64,000 nucleotides of DNA from Trichopria drosophilae (GCA_030407085.1 CM059584.1:6634001-6698000); one strand, 5' to 3'; shown: positions 33,671 to 46,574, counted from the first letter of the stretch. Notes: generated by a model from the letters alone, not told the origin. Numbers and translations are program-made.

Positions 33671-34594
33671 GATATTTTAACATTTCTAATGTCTGCATCC
33701 AAATGCTGGATATTATAAATTAGTTTTTATTATTTTTCTTTGTTTCTATAAAGTGTTTACTTCGAAAATTATTTACTGCAAATATTTTGAAGTAAATTTA
33801 ACTACTTATTAACTGCTCTGTTTAGTTCTGTAGTAGTTAATTCGGATTTCATTACTTACAATTCTAATTCTTAAATGATTGGAATAACTGAAAAGGGAAG
33901 CGATTATCTTGTACTCTTGTACTTTTTAGTAGAATATGATTAATGGAATTAATTGTTGACAGTAATTTGACTAAATTAAAAAAGAATATTAATATTTAAC
34001 TGTATATTTGGGCAAATTTATCGACTTAGCATTCAGTTGATCATTCGGATTTACGCTTTTTGCTAGTTTCAAATCTAATATCTAATTATAGTTCAATTAC
34101 CTAGTTTTTCTTTGTATTTCCGTTATTTTATAATATTTTTTAGTATGACAAAAATATGAATTTTTTAGTCTGATGAATCAAAGTTATGTCAGTAGATTAT
34201 GATAAATTAGCATACTGTTACAGACAAATAATTATTATTTATTATAATTATCGTTAAAAATATATTAACATTATTTCCTGTATTAATTACATTAAAATTA
34301 ATTTTGTATAAGTTATTTATTTATATTAAGGTAGTTAGACCCCGGTATATAATATGTTAAGTAAAAATACTTAATAGCACAAGAATTTAATTTGCACTAA
34401 TAATTACATTTTTAAAGGGAGAAAGTATTATTGTTCTTGCAAAACATTGAGATCTTCAAAAATAATTTGTTAAACAACTTTTGTTAATGCCTCAAACTTT
34501 CTTGTTATCGACAGTTAAGAATTTGTTTGAAATCAATGAATTGCAACGAATTACAGCTAATTTTTACCAGACAAAAACGTTACAACTAAATCGA

Positions 34595-34937
34595 ACGAAT
34601 TTTTCTAAATATTTTACCTGATCACTAAAATTATCCAGAAATTGTGAAAAGTAAAAATTTTGTTTAAATAAACAGAGATGTTTGATGTTAGCTTCAGAAA
34701 TTTTAAAAAAGTGTACGGTGAAGTTGCAGAGAATGTTTTTCTTGAAAAAATTAGCCATTTTTAAAAAATTCGTGTATGGCGAAAAGAAGAATATTTGAGT
34801 CATTAATAAAAGTTGTTTAACAAATTATTTTTTCAGGTTTCACTTTTTTTGAAAATAGTAATGCATTCTAGCGTTAACAATATCATTAATAATGAAAAAT
34901 AATTTCTTGTAAACGGTATTAAATATTTTTCCCATGC
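34595..34937 (+). repeat. Dispersed repeat, copy 2 (unnamed family)
   Basis: Direct-orientation relative of 25491-25757, about 75 bp longer. It retains the CACTAAAATTAT, GTGAAAAGTA and AGAGATGTTTGA landmarks. No ORF or TIR identified. Confidence 0.5.
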
Positions 34938-34939
34938 AT

Positions 34940-37280
34940 TCCTGGGGTGGAACTATCTGAAATGCAATTTCTACATTTAAAAAAATTGTGAGTAATTACA
35001 ACAATACACAAAAATACATTAAATTTAAATATGAACAAAGGTTTTTAAATCAGAAGAAGTTCATTTTATATAATGAAAATATTGCGAAAGAAAATTTTCA
35101 TTGAATTTATTAAAATTAATAGTGCGTTCAAATGTTTTTACTATATCGTCCATAATGAAAATCTTTTATATACTTTATTTTTAATTTTAAGTTATTTTCT
35201 CATGTATTTTATGAAAAATGACGTCAAAATTATGTTCATTTATTTTCGTAAATTTTATCGCCGAGTTCGTAACTTGAATGAAATTTTATCGTGTATAATG
35301 ATGATTTATAAAGATGGTTTACATAATTGTAACACTACAAAACGTACATTTAAGCTGTATAATGTATTATAGTATTTTCGGGGCCTGCGGATAAGAATTA
35401 ATCAAAATCTGATATTGGTAATTTGGTCTCGTATTGATGGTAATGTCAATATAACGAAAAATAGAAAAAACGTCCTGTGCATTGCTTACTTTTTACGTTA
35501 GCGAGAAATGTTAACATTTTTTTCACGGGAAAGGACTCTCTTTTCCCTACTTTTTTTATTTTGTTACCTTTTGTAGGAAAAAAAATAACTGTTTATCCCA
35601 TTAATATAAAAATATTAATCTAACTGCATTTAAATGCAAATAGACAATAGAAAATACATATTATTACACCGTGTCATTTTGTAATCAGCGAAGAAATGTA
35701 ACATTTCATAATTGTATATGAAACATACGATTGAATCGTTTTCTTCACACCTGCCAGTAGGTAAATTACCATGTTAAAACCTCGAGTACAAATTATTTTT
35801 CTTGACATGTTACCGAAGCTATTAATTTCTTATTCTCTTCAAATTTTTCTGTAAAAAACATTTTCGAGCAAACGCACAAATTATTTTTGTTTTGCTCCAT
35901 GCCACTTGAATAAATGTTGCAGTTAGAAAGTTGATTTTTTCATAGCATGCTTATTTATTACATAGCAGGTTCAAGATTAATGCCTTTCTTCAGTTATTTT
36001 CACAGAGAATTTATATTCCTAATTCTAACCACATATAACATTATCACTAAAAATTATTTGCATTTTTAAAATCTCTCCTTAAATGTTTTCGGTGTAACTC
36101 TTATATTGAATTCGATTTGTTTAGAATATTAGCAAAACTGTGGAATTCAAAATTTTATCTTTAGAATACCAAGATTGCGTCAGGTATTTTGGAATGTGAA
36201 AACTCAAAACTTTCGAGAATAAATCGAACACATTTTTTAATTTGCGACTTACATAAAGGATAAAATATATGGATAATAAATTTTATTTTTCTGCTCATAC
36301 AAAATCTGCAATAAGTACATAAAATGTGCAGACATTCGACGCGAAACTAGATGTCACTTTCTTAATCGCTTTTTGACATGTGTAACGCTTGTCACATGTC
36401 AACATGTTACATGTTAATGTCTACGAAACGTTGTGTAGAATGATGAAAATAACGAAAACTGACGGAGGTTAGTATGCTTTGAGTCAATGTTGGCTGTTCA
36501 AGGAATGTCAAATATTGAAAGAATTAGAATTATATTTATGCAAATGAGGTCATTGTCTCGATTATTTTCTGATATATCATTTTTTGAGAAAACGGTAAAA
36601 TATGCTGTTTAATGTGTTATAAAATTATTTGTAATTTTTTGAAAAATATTTATAACTGTTATAGTTTTGTTTCGATTTATTCTTAAGAATTGTCAATACG
36701 TTTTTAAATAATCATTATGAATTATTGTGATAATCATTCTCTCTAGATTTATAATATTTTTAACAGTGCTGGTGTTACTATTTATCACTCCCAAATCCAT
36801 GTCGTTAATACTTGTAATACATGTTGCCAGTAGCTGTAATTTCGGATATACAGTCGGTGTTTTTGGTGAACAATTTAATTTAACTTTCTTACTGAGTCCC
36901 AAGGTGTTTATTAAAGATTTAAACTCAGTTGACCGCATATAATATTTTAGTAATTTTCATCGAATTCTGTAAGGTTAATAATACCAATTTAAATACCACA
37001 ATGTGAAATCTTTTAATTTATTAAGAGCATTTAAAAAATGGGCTTAGGAACTCATGTATTTTGTAATTTCCTCAAATTTTATAAGTTGTCCTCAGTCAGG
37101 ATTTGTTGTGTATTTTATCGATAGAATTGATATGTACATTTATTAGTTGACACATTAAATTTCGAAATCTTATTTGGAGGTTGAAGTTTTTTTTTTATTG
37201 ACATTAGTAATTCAGAATTATAATAATAGTTTTCAAATTTCTTTGTTCCTGTGTAATTTTAACGTTTTTTTTATTTAGTA
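34940..37280. other. AT-rich stretch without a recognisable gene
   Basis: A 99-codon frame at 35073-35372 is rich in Ile, Phe, Tyr, Lys and Asn, as expected by chance in AT-rich DNA. A hairpin TGACATGTG (36374-36382) with CACATGTCA (36393-36401) is perfect. Frames at 36693-36942 mirror each other on both strands. No gene is supported. Confidence 0.4.
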
Positions 37281-37572
37281 TTTACATTGGTTTTCACTCT
37301 TGAAAGAGTGAAACTTTTTTTCAATTTTGAAAAAAAAGAGCTCTCTTAATTTTGAAATACCAGTCACTATTTTCTCAGTGAGTTTTTCTGTTTCAGAGTT
37401 CAAATCAGTGAATATAATACACTGATTGTTAAAGCGAAAAATTAGCCACCGATTTATTATTATCTGACTCAGTAAAACTTAATGTATGAATCGTTGAAGC
37501 TGTTGAACGGAAAATACAGTAGTTATCTCTTCAAAGGTTTGAAAAATTCTACTTAACAATAATAAAAAAGTA

Positions 37573-37640
37573 CTCCCGTAAAAATCTGTCCAGTTTTGTG
37601 TTACACTACACATTAACACGGGAGATAAAACTGGACAGAT
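37573..37640. repeat. Strong palindrome with shuffled inner arms
   Basis: ATCTGTCCAGTTTT (37584-37597) is the exact inverse of AAAACTGGACAGAT (37627-37640). CTCCCGT (37573-37579) also has its inverse ACGGGAG at 37618-37624, but outside the first arm on one side and inside on the other. The arrangement suggests a rearranged foldback or a small element end. Confidence 0.55.
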
Positions 37641-38897
37641 ATTAGCAAAACTTATCTAATTTTCTACTTAAAATTGCCCCAAATATTAATCTAATATTAC
37701 AAATACTAAAAAAATCTTTATAGAGGTGTCTATTTCTTTAGAGAGGATAGAGAGAAATAATTATTTAAATAATTTTTTTCATAAATACATATTTTTCAAC
37801 CCAATCTATTGCAAAATAAGAGTATTATTTTGACACGCTTTTAACTTTACTTTTAGGAAGTTTTCGGATCACTTAAACATCTTACAGATGACTTTCTTGA
37901 GAGACTACAGCATTTCCCATCCCAATATCGTTATAAATATACATTGAGCAACTAAATATATACACGCATAATATAAATATACACCGGGTATCAAAAAATT
38001 GATATGTCTTCGTTTTTTGGTTTATAATTATTCTGATTAAATATTGAAAAGTTGGTGCGTCGTTTCAATGCTACTTTAAACATCATCTTTTCTATTGCCA
38101 TGTGAAAACGAATTTTCGAAACAAGTTAATGTTTAGGAAATCAAAAACATAAACAAAATATATTGTATATTATTTTAGGTTTCAATATTATTACCTTCAT
38201 TCATATTTAAACACGTTCGCAATATTCTTTGGAAGTCCGTGTGCTACGTTTACATTATCGCATAATAGGAAAGCTACGCCGTTTCTAGACCATAGACGAG
38301 TTTTGTGAAATTGTTTATTCGCTCAACGCAAAGTTTCCATCTTACGTTTATAAAAGCACATACTGTTTTTTACTTGTATAGATTGCACGAATGTCATAAT
38401 AACCGGTTAAAGCTACTAGAAGTTGAAACTTAAAATTATGAATAGAGTAAGTTCAAATTACCCAGGCGGAAGTTGCCGATTACTTACAAATTAGTCTTAT
38501 TTGCAGTCGATAAAAGAAAACGACAAATCGTTCTCAACAATCCTATTTGTTTTCGATTATTTTTTCTATAAAGTATAAATTCCAATGTGAGTCAGTTTTA
38601 CTTTAATTAACTACACTATTTACATAAAATACAATTAAAGCAATGTCCAAAAGATAATTTGCAAGAAGAAAAAGCTGTTCCCATATTACAAAAATGTCCT
38701 CTTGCAAATTCTGGACCAATTCTGAACCGATCTTGTTGAATAAAAAACACATAAAAGCGCTCAAAAATTGATTTGGAATAGAAAGTACGTCCCGTTTCTG
38801 TTTAATTTACATTTTTTAATTTATCAAATGACATTATCGACGGGGTCGGTTTAGCGGGTACATGTCAAAAAACCGAATTTAATAAATATGACACATT

Positions 38898-38999
38898 GAA
38901 AATCGACATTTAAAAAGCTGAGATTGTTGTTTTCGTACATATTACAGCTTTATGACTCATCGTTTTTTGAGTGACGGCTTTTTAAATGTTCGATTTTTC
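38898..38999. repeat. Imperfect 21-23-bp inverted repeat
   Basis: GAAAATCGACATTTAAAAAGC (38898-38918) faces GCTTTTTAAATGTTCGATTTTTC (38977-38999), with two small differences. The flanks share TCAAAAAACCGAA-type words that also appear, inverted, near 12.57 kb. A possible degraded small element. Confidence 0.4.
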
Positions 39000-39059
39000 A
39001 ACTTTTCGGATTTTTGAAATTCAGGTTTTTGAAGAATTCAGGAAAAATGAATCCAATAG

Positions 39060-39680
39060 ATGATCCTACTTAAAACACCCCAGTTAATACGTGTCTTTGT
39101 TCAGCTCATTTTACCATCACCATTTCAATTTACCCATGGATCGCTGTCGAAAGCTACCCTGAATACAATGAGACGACGATCGACAGTCGAAGAAAAAAAA
39201 AAACGAATTCATTGTTATTGGGTCGCTGCTGTCTCCGGAACCTTTGCTCGCGACCCGTGCCCTCGCTTTCCCGGGATAACAATCCTGGTAATTAACATCG
39301 TGAGAAACAGCAATTATGCCAGGGACGAAAAGAGCCGCCGCAAAAATAAACACGCCCCGTCATATTTTCACGAAATGTCACATCAGATAAATGCATGATT
39401 GCACTCGGCTGGCCGTAACTCGTAGTTACTGGCCCTCGTCGTGAGTGCACCAAGATAAATGGCTCGCTTTTCCGCCATTGCATTTGCCAACGATTCCGTG
39501 GTTGATAACGCCACTAAGCAAAACAGTAAGAAGCTGCACTTGGATTACATAATGATAACGGATTTCGCGAGCTAAAAATGCATTGCGGATGAGTGAGAGT
39601 GGGCATACGTAAAAAAAAAAACGGCGCCAGGTTGGGGATTCGATTTGCTGGATTGGAAATCGAAAGTCTGATTGTTATTG
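39060..39680. other. GC-richer island
   Basis: Frames of 112 codons (plus, 39060-39398), 78 codons (minus, 39117-39353) and 63 codons (minus, 39292-39483) overlap here without motifs, so at most one is real and probably none. The block includes CCTCGCTTTCCCGGGATAAC and AAAACGGCGCCAGG. A regulatory role is possible but unproven. Confidence 0.25.
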
Positions 39681-40859
39681 GGATTCGTTCGCTTTTTTCT
39701 TACATTAAAGTTTGCGAAGTGGGAGTCGGACAAGTTGTATACAAAGGATTTTTAATGAAATATTTTAAATAAGAGAAATTTAGACAAGTCTAATTTTCTT
39801 AATAATGAAAATGTTTTGGATTTTTTTCATTTCTGATTAAAATAAGGAGTACTACGATTGCCGGTCAAATCCCTTACTATCGATTTAAAAATATTTTTTA
39901 TTGTAGATTTCTGTTGTTAAAATTGTATTGTCGACATTTACTGGTGTTATTTCTAACAGTGTACATTCACGAAGTTAATAAACGAGTATTTACATTTTGT
40001 CAACGAGGAAAAGGCAGCTTATTCAACACAAAGTAATTTAGGAGAGAAATTTCACTCTCACGATAGTGAAAACTGGATTAGATGAAACTTCATCTTCGCT
40101 CGCATAATATCAATCGGAGAAAACTCATTGCTTGCGCCTAGTTACGAGTCACGTTTTACTTAGTTCGCAATAGCAAATGTGCGATTTGAGGCGCAGCGAT
40201 TACGCGCCTTGATTAATTCGGTGAAATTGATTACTCGGTTATTCGAGATTGAATGATTTGATGCGATTTTGTAACTGGAGCGCCTCAGGGTCTGCAAAGA
40301 ATCTGGAGGAAAGTTACAGAATGTTAATACGTAATTGAATGTGACTGATTGACTTTTCGATTGTTATCCACTACGACGGTTTGCACGGTAGATAGCAATT
40401 TGCATACTTCATTTATCATTCGCCATTAAATATTTTTCAATATTTTTTGAAAATTTTGTTTATTTTCTATCAAGTATACGTGTTTTTTTAAGGTTTAAAA
40501 ATGTTTTATAGCATTTTGCTTTCCAAATTTCTCTAACTTCGTTTTTGTTGTAACTTGTAAATACTTTTCTTAACTAATGATACTAACATTTTAAGTGAAA
40601 ACGTTCATTAATGGACAGACGACATAAATTTTAAGTTTCTTACAAAATATTGATACTATTGTGTGTTTTTTTAGTGAAATAAATGAATTCATAATAAGAT
40701 CGCTTTATAATTTAACCGATACAATGAAGACATTAATTACATTTTGATCCAAAATTTCCAATAATACAAATAAAATTTCTACTGCAATCGATTAAGTATA
40801 ACGAAAGCATTTCATGATAACGAACCTTTTTGAAACTTAATTTCAAGTTGCCTCAAGCG

Positions 40860-41316
40860 CGAAACGATTTTTACTCGAATACTTCCGGTACTCAATTCCA
40901 ACCGGCTGAAATATAAATAAAAATTGACTTCATTTTCGAATCGGAGTCATTATAAATAACGAGTCATTTTACTCGGCGAGTTCTATTTCTGCCGCGGGTA
41001 TCTCCGGTGTTCCGCCTTTGAGTCTCTTCGCTTGTACCTTCATTTGCGTAGATTGGCTAAAAAAAAAAATTCATTCACTAAGCGAGCCGCTCGAGCTAAA
41101 GGCGTGCAGAGATTTTATGCTAACGAAGTAAACGCTATCGGCCTATGTGGCAATCGATCGGTCGCGTTATTGACACTATCGGCGAACTTTGCGATTTCTT
41201 TTGCTACTATGCTGTTTATAACGCCCACCTTGCCGATTGTGCAAGTGTATGAGAGTGTACAGTTCCCGCCAAAAGTTCGTCAATGCTCTGAATTTTTGAA
41301 AAAATCATATTTTTAG
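40860..41316. other. GC-richer island with a 94-codon frame
   Basis: The plus-strand frame 41032-41316 starts at a non-ATG codon. It gives a basic first half and a hydrophobic middle (RSVALLTLSANFAISFATML). No family is recognised and there is no Kozak support. I would not call it a gene without expression evidence. Confidence 0.2.
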
Positions 41317-41349
41317 GTATACGATTAAAGATCGAATATCACGTGGGAT

Positions 41350-41390
41350 AGTTTAACCCAAACCTATTAAGTTTAACCCAATGCCTATTA
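41350..41390 (+). repeat. Two 20-bp tandem units
   Basis: AGTTTAACCCAAACCTATTA is followed directly by AGTTTAACCCAATGCCTATTA. A simple local duplication next to the hammerhead-like hairpin. Confidence 0.6.
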
Positions 41391-41428
41391 AAAATAGACG
41401 TTTCGTGTAAGTATATCGGGAGGAATAA

Positions 41429-41503
41429 ATAAATATTTAGCTATCGTTTTTTTCAACCTTGAAGAGGACTCGTATCATAGTCGAAACGTTGCTAAATATT
41501 TAT
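41429..41503 (+). ncRNA. Hammerhead-like hairpin, degenerate
   Basis: Outer arms ATAAATATTTAGC (41429-41441) and GCTAAATATTTAT (41491-41503) pair perfectly. Inside, CGTTT (41445-41449) can pair with AAACG (41484-41488) and GACT (41467-41470) with AGTC (41479-41482). This places GAAGA (41461-41465) and GAAA (41483-41486) where a hammerhead ribozyme carries CUGANGA and GAAA. One core base is wrong (UUGAAGA) and a normal stem I is missing, so self-cleavage is unlikely. Hammerhead motifs of this GAAGA-GAAACG type occur in Penelope-like retroelements, as general knowledge. A relic is a reasonable guess. Confidence 0.25.
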
Positions 41504-41999
41504 GAATTATTTACATTACAAAAACCCTCCAAATTATTGATCCTTTTTTGTCTTTTTTTTGTCTTGTAATTTTTAAATTTCTATTAAACTCAACCATTTT
41601 CAATTTTTATTCTTTATGTGACCGAAAAACACCAAGACTATTTAAGAATATATTAATTTATTGATCGGTCGAAATTACAATTCATAACGGTCGAGAAATT
41701 ATTTTGAATTAATTCATTAAGAAAATCTTTGCATTTTTGCAAGATTTTCTTAATTATTTACCAATAAAATATTGTTTGTTACTGCTAGTAACTTTAAGTA
41801 GTTACAGTCAAATAGTTATCTGTCGATATTTGTTTATCGAAATTACTTTATCCATTAACGAAACTAAATTTCTAATCCATTTATTGTTATCCAAATCGAT
41901 AACAATAAAAATTCATATAATATAATTTGTACAAGAATAAAAACTCCAAGTAGAAAGAAGTAGTTGTTCTTACTAAGAAAATAGTAAGAATGTCAACTA

Positions 42000-43620
42000 A
42001 CCTGAAATAGTAACTGCTAATAGAAAATCGGCACGTTTACTACTTTTTGTGGTTGGATCATCAACTTCTGTCGTTGTGCTATTTATTTATTTATAATTGT
42101 CAAAAGATTATTCCCAGGAATGTAGGTGAATTCCTCAAGATGAAATCACGGAGACTGATAAATGTAATTAGAGAATCATGACAGCTAACACCTAATATCG
42201 AATTTAATTGATTTATCAGCTAGCAAATTCATTGTTAAAAAACAAAGTCATTGTTCAAATCGGGTATTATGCGCATGAAAAAATGAAGTAATACAAGTAA
42301 TAATAGTCGGAACTTCAACTTCAGGCATTATTATTTCTAAGCTACTTATAGCTAATGCCTTTTGTTTCAAGGCTTTGTTATCGTCTGTAAGCATGGTCCA
42401 TGCCCAAAAATCAGGGAACCATACTGTTAGAGGATATGTTACTGTTTATATGACTTCATGTTTTTAAATGGTGTCCCCATGCTTTTAGAGGATGATCCAT
42501 GCTTTGAGGGGTTAGGAAAGCTATAAAACAAGAGGATCATGCGAAGCATGATACAGAACCTAGAAATTTGTCTCCTGCCACGAATTTAGACTTCAAGATG
42601 GAAGCTAAAATGATAAAGGAGGATGTCCACTCACATCTGATGTTTTCCGCCTCAGAGATGGAACCTCCGAAACTGATAAATTCAGTTAAAGTATAATAAC
42701 AGCTAACACCTAATAGTAAACTTAAGTGTTTTATCATGTGTCAAAGTTTGAAACATCGTGGGTGAAGTCTTCGATATTACGTAGAAACATGTAGTAAGGT
42801 AAGTAGTAACAGTCTGCTTATACTGCCAACAAAAGACTACGGACTATTACTACTTAAATTACTGGTTTTTCTATGTAAAATCCGCGACTTCAATAACGTG
42901 GGCATCCTTCTTTAGTTAGATAATTATGAAAGCTAATACGTAAAAATAGTTGTTGTATTAGGTTTTTGTATGTAGGAAAAAATGTAGTTATCTAAGTAGT
43001 AACAGTCAGGGTTCAGCTTCAGGCAATATTGTTTCTTAGCTATTTGTGTCTTTTGTTTAAAGGCTTTATTATCATCTAGAAGCCTGGTCCGTACGTAAAA
43101 AACAAGGAACCAGACTGTTACAGGATAACTCCATCCTTTTACAGAATGTCTCCATGCTTGTAGAGGAACATCTATGCTCTTAGAGGTTAGAAAAGCTGTA
43201 AAACAAAAGGATGACGAAAAACACAATGCAAAACCTAGACATTTTTCTACGTGTATGAATTTAAGTAAGTTCTTAAAGATGGAACTTAACATGATAAATT
43301 CAGTTACAGAATCATGACAGCTACGTAATAATCGTCAATGCAAGCAGGAAACAGAAGTCAGTAATCTAAGTAGTAATAGACAGCACTTTTACTTTAGTCA
43401 TTATTGTTTCTTGGTTGTCAAAAGATGATACCCCCGAATATAGATGAGGTCCACAACATAGAATCTCCGAAACAGATTGTTATCAAAGATTTTATCCCGC
43501 GATTACACAGTAATGTAAGTAGTAACAGTCGCCATCGTGTTTTATGTATGAAAGGTACGGACTGTTACTACTTAGATTAAACTATTACTACTTAGATTAG
43601 ACTGTTACCAATGATTCTTT
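42000..43620. repeat. Complex tandem array with AAGTAGTAACAGTC stem boxes
   Basis: Large diverged units repeat here. A CAGGC-ATTATT-TTTCT-AGCTA landmark occurs at 42322 and 43020 (698 bp apart) and in reduced form at 43393. ATCATGACAGCTA occurs at 42176 and 43312 and a variant at 42698. The box AAGTAGTAACAGTC appears at 42801-42814 and 43517-43530, each forming a hairpin with GACTATTACTACTT (42842-42855) or its exact inverse GACTGTTACTACTT (43560-43573). Further single boxes lie near 42994 and 43367 and inverted ones near 43583 and 43605. The array reads as repeated insertion or amplification of an element bounded by this box. Frames inside it are short. Confidence 0.6.
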
Positions 43621-43659
43621 AAACTTTCCCATGTAATGAAAATCAAGTTTTTGTAGTGT

Positions 43660-43723
43660 ACCATATATTGTTTGACTATTTCGAAAAATCAGAGCGTTCA
43701 TGAACTTTTGACTGATACTGTAT
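43660..43723. mobile_element. Possible solo Tc1/mariner-type end
   Basis: GTTCATGAACTTTTGACTGATACTGTA (written in parts: GTTCATGAAC, TTTTGACTGA, TACTGTA) ends in TA and, read inverted, starts TACAGTATCAGTCAAAAGT. That style of terminus is typical of Tc1/mariner TIRs. No matching left end was found in the window, so this is at best a truncated copy. Confidence 0.2.
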
Positions 43724-43729
43724 GTGTTC

Positions 43730-44160
43730 GAGAGAGCGAGAAAACCCTTATGTGCACGCGAGGCGCGAGCCAATTACCCGATGGTAAAAAAGTACCAGTA
43801 CCTCACTGCAAAAGTAAGTTTCGATAATGTCGCTCGACCGCTTCCAAAGAAAATCCATTGCTTCACAGCAGCCGACGCACACTTTGTAAATCCTCCCGAG
43901 TCGCTTCCAGTTTTTATAACTCGATTACCTTGTATATCTATTTGTATACGAACACATTCATTATGGTAATTGAAAAAACAATATGACAAATGCGAGACGT
44001 TCGTTCGCGCGCGTTACTTTATAGATCGTTATTCCTCGCACGATCTCCAGTGCCGTTGTCATTCTGTAGATCGCCTTCTCGTTTTGTCAAAATTCATAAA
44101 GTTAATGCTAAGAATTGTAATCCCGTCGAGGGACGTTAACCTTCCGACAAGGTTGCAATA
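43730..44160. other. GC-richer island
   Basis: Contains GCACGCGAGGCGCGAGCC and GTTCGCGCGCGTTAC. Frames of 60-81 codons on both strands overlap without motifs. Possibly regulatory DNA. Confidence 0.25.
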
Positions 44161-46450
44161 ATCTCGGATTGTGAAGCTGTGAATGATGATTTCACTGGTA
44201 ATTTTGGAATCCAAACAGTTAAGAAAAGGTCCGAAATTATCAGTGCAGAGATTTGACAAATTGATAAGATGAAGAAAAATAGAGAAATATTTGTAATATG
44301 AGTAAATTTTTTATGTATATACATTCAACCGTGGGGAGCAAATAAAGGGTTAAAATTGAAATCAAGAGGATTGAAATGCAACGTAAATTTAGGAAAATCC
44401 GTAAAAATAAGTCTGTATAAGTCTAATAAGATTTATGGAAAGTTAATGAAAATTTATTATGAAAATTATCCACAATATTACAATTATTTTATATGGCTAC
44501 ATATGTGCGATTTTTAAAATAATTGTCCAATTCGACTAAAATTTTTATATTTAATATAAAATGCTAAGAGGTAACTATTGATATAAAAATCTTGTAAACA
44601 AAAAATGAATCAGTAATTATAAAAATTCTTGACTGCTATGGAATAAGTTGACAATTTGTCAATATTGGTTAGGAAAAATTTTAAATTCAAAGAAAATGTT
44701 CTGAATAGTTGAACTGTAAAAAATACGTGCATTACGTTAGGTTTCACTAAATTCAACAAATTTATTGAAAATTTTTTTAAATTATGAAAATGACAGAAAC
44801 TTTTCGAAAATTTGTAACATTCTTATAAAATATACTGAAAATTTGAAATAGTAATCGATATCTTTTAAACTCATTCCTGAAAATCATCGACAAATTGCTG
44901 ATATTCTACTAATTTATCGACAATTATTGGCAAGTATTCAAAAGTGATATACCGTTTACGGCTAAATATAAGCTAAGTTCCAAAATATGATGTTCTTTTT
45001 ATAAATTTTTTTATAAATGTCGTTAATAAATGTGAAAATGACCACATGAATTATTATAAAAAATGACCGAATTATTGTTATTATTATTATTCTTGCTAAT
45101 TGTATTTTCAAACTTTAAAGTACGAAGTAATTGTAAATAGTAAGTTGCTTTTCTAGTACTTAGTTTACCAGCAATAATAAGTCACTAATATTTAAAATTC
45201 GAATGTTGAATGATTGTTTTAACGAGTTTTTGTTGCAGTGGATTATGAATCTATACTTGAATTATCAAAATTAAGAATGGCTGTTCCCATATTGTGAATT
45301 AATTATTCTAATTCCTTGAATTTACTAAACATTCTTAATGGAGTTTTTGTGGTTAATTACTTTTATCAAAACTATGGACCAAGTATATTAAAAATTAAAA
45401 CGAATAATTTTGGTTAATTAACTTTTATTCAAATTCGGACCGTCATTTTGAATACGCGATTTTGAATTTTTTGATCATTTGTGGTCGCAAATCCTCGAGT
45501 AACACATTTCAATTGTTTTCTATTAAAAAAATATGCTTTAAAGTTTAGGAAAGCGTAAACAGAGAAAAATTGTCAAAATGTACTAAAATATAACTTATGA
45601 ATTTTATCAGGACGAATATTTTGTTATATTGTTTAACTATATTGTCAACTATGTGAAATTCTCGACACTTCTTAACAATTGCTAATAAAGTTCAAAATAA
45701 TTAATTACTTCACTAACAACTATTAAAATGATATCATAAAAGACGTTATGTATTACTGAAATTATCCAAATACTTATCTCCTAAAATACTTTTCTATTTA
45801 CTTTTTTCTTTAAACATGTAATAAGGTAAATAATGTAAATAATTGTCAGGTTTAAGAAGTTTATCGATAATATTCGAAATCAATTTATAAGTAAACGCCT
45901 TTAAATATATTGTCAATTAATCAAAATTATCTAATTATTCAATGTTCCATAAAAATCACATATTAGTTAAATTTAAGACACATTTTTGAATGTTAACATT
46001 TTCAAGACAATTTCAAGAAACATTTCTGTTTCGGTCCAATCTTTCATAATGATTTCCAGAATAATTAACATAGTTCAAAATTTCTAAAATTATACATAAA
46101 TATATATATTTTTGTTTAGAAATTATTAACACTGTAAAAACCAATATTTAAAATCATTACATTTTAAAGTCAGTCCACGTATAGTTGTAAGTCGGACCTT
46201 GTTTATGTCTTTTTATTTCCATTACATCTTACTTTCACACAATTTTCTTCCTAAAATTCCTATTTCAGTCATATTTCTTGTCTTGGTTCAAGTATGTGTT
46301 TTTACTGTGAAAATAATATTTTTGTCCATTATTAATTCTAGAGTTATCAAACGAAGCGGACATTTGGAAAAGTCTTATGAATTGCAGATAATTCAATAAT
46401 TCAATAATTCAAATAAATTACTAAACTTTTTCCAAATTACGGAAGTATTT

Positions 46451-46574
46451 TCTAAATTTGTTGGAGTGAAAATTTAGTCTACAGAGCAAATATTGTGCAA
46501 CTATAAGTTTCACTGTCTTTGGAGATACTCAATTTTCATTATGTCAAAACGGAATTTTTACACCAAGAAATTTA
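46451..46574. mobile_element. Third member of the CTTGGA-TIR MITE family
   Basis: TCTAAATTTGTTGGAGTGAAAATT (46451-46474) and, inverted, TAAATTTCTTGGTGTAAAAATTC (46552-46574) match each other and the arms at 4647-4833. The unit is 124 bp and lacks the CACTCTT hairpins of the first copy. No ORF. Confidence 0.5.

Noticed and set aside
35073..35372. 99-codon frame
   Set aside because: Ile/Phe/Tyr/Lys/Asn-rich translation typical of AT-rich noncoding DNA.
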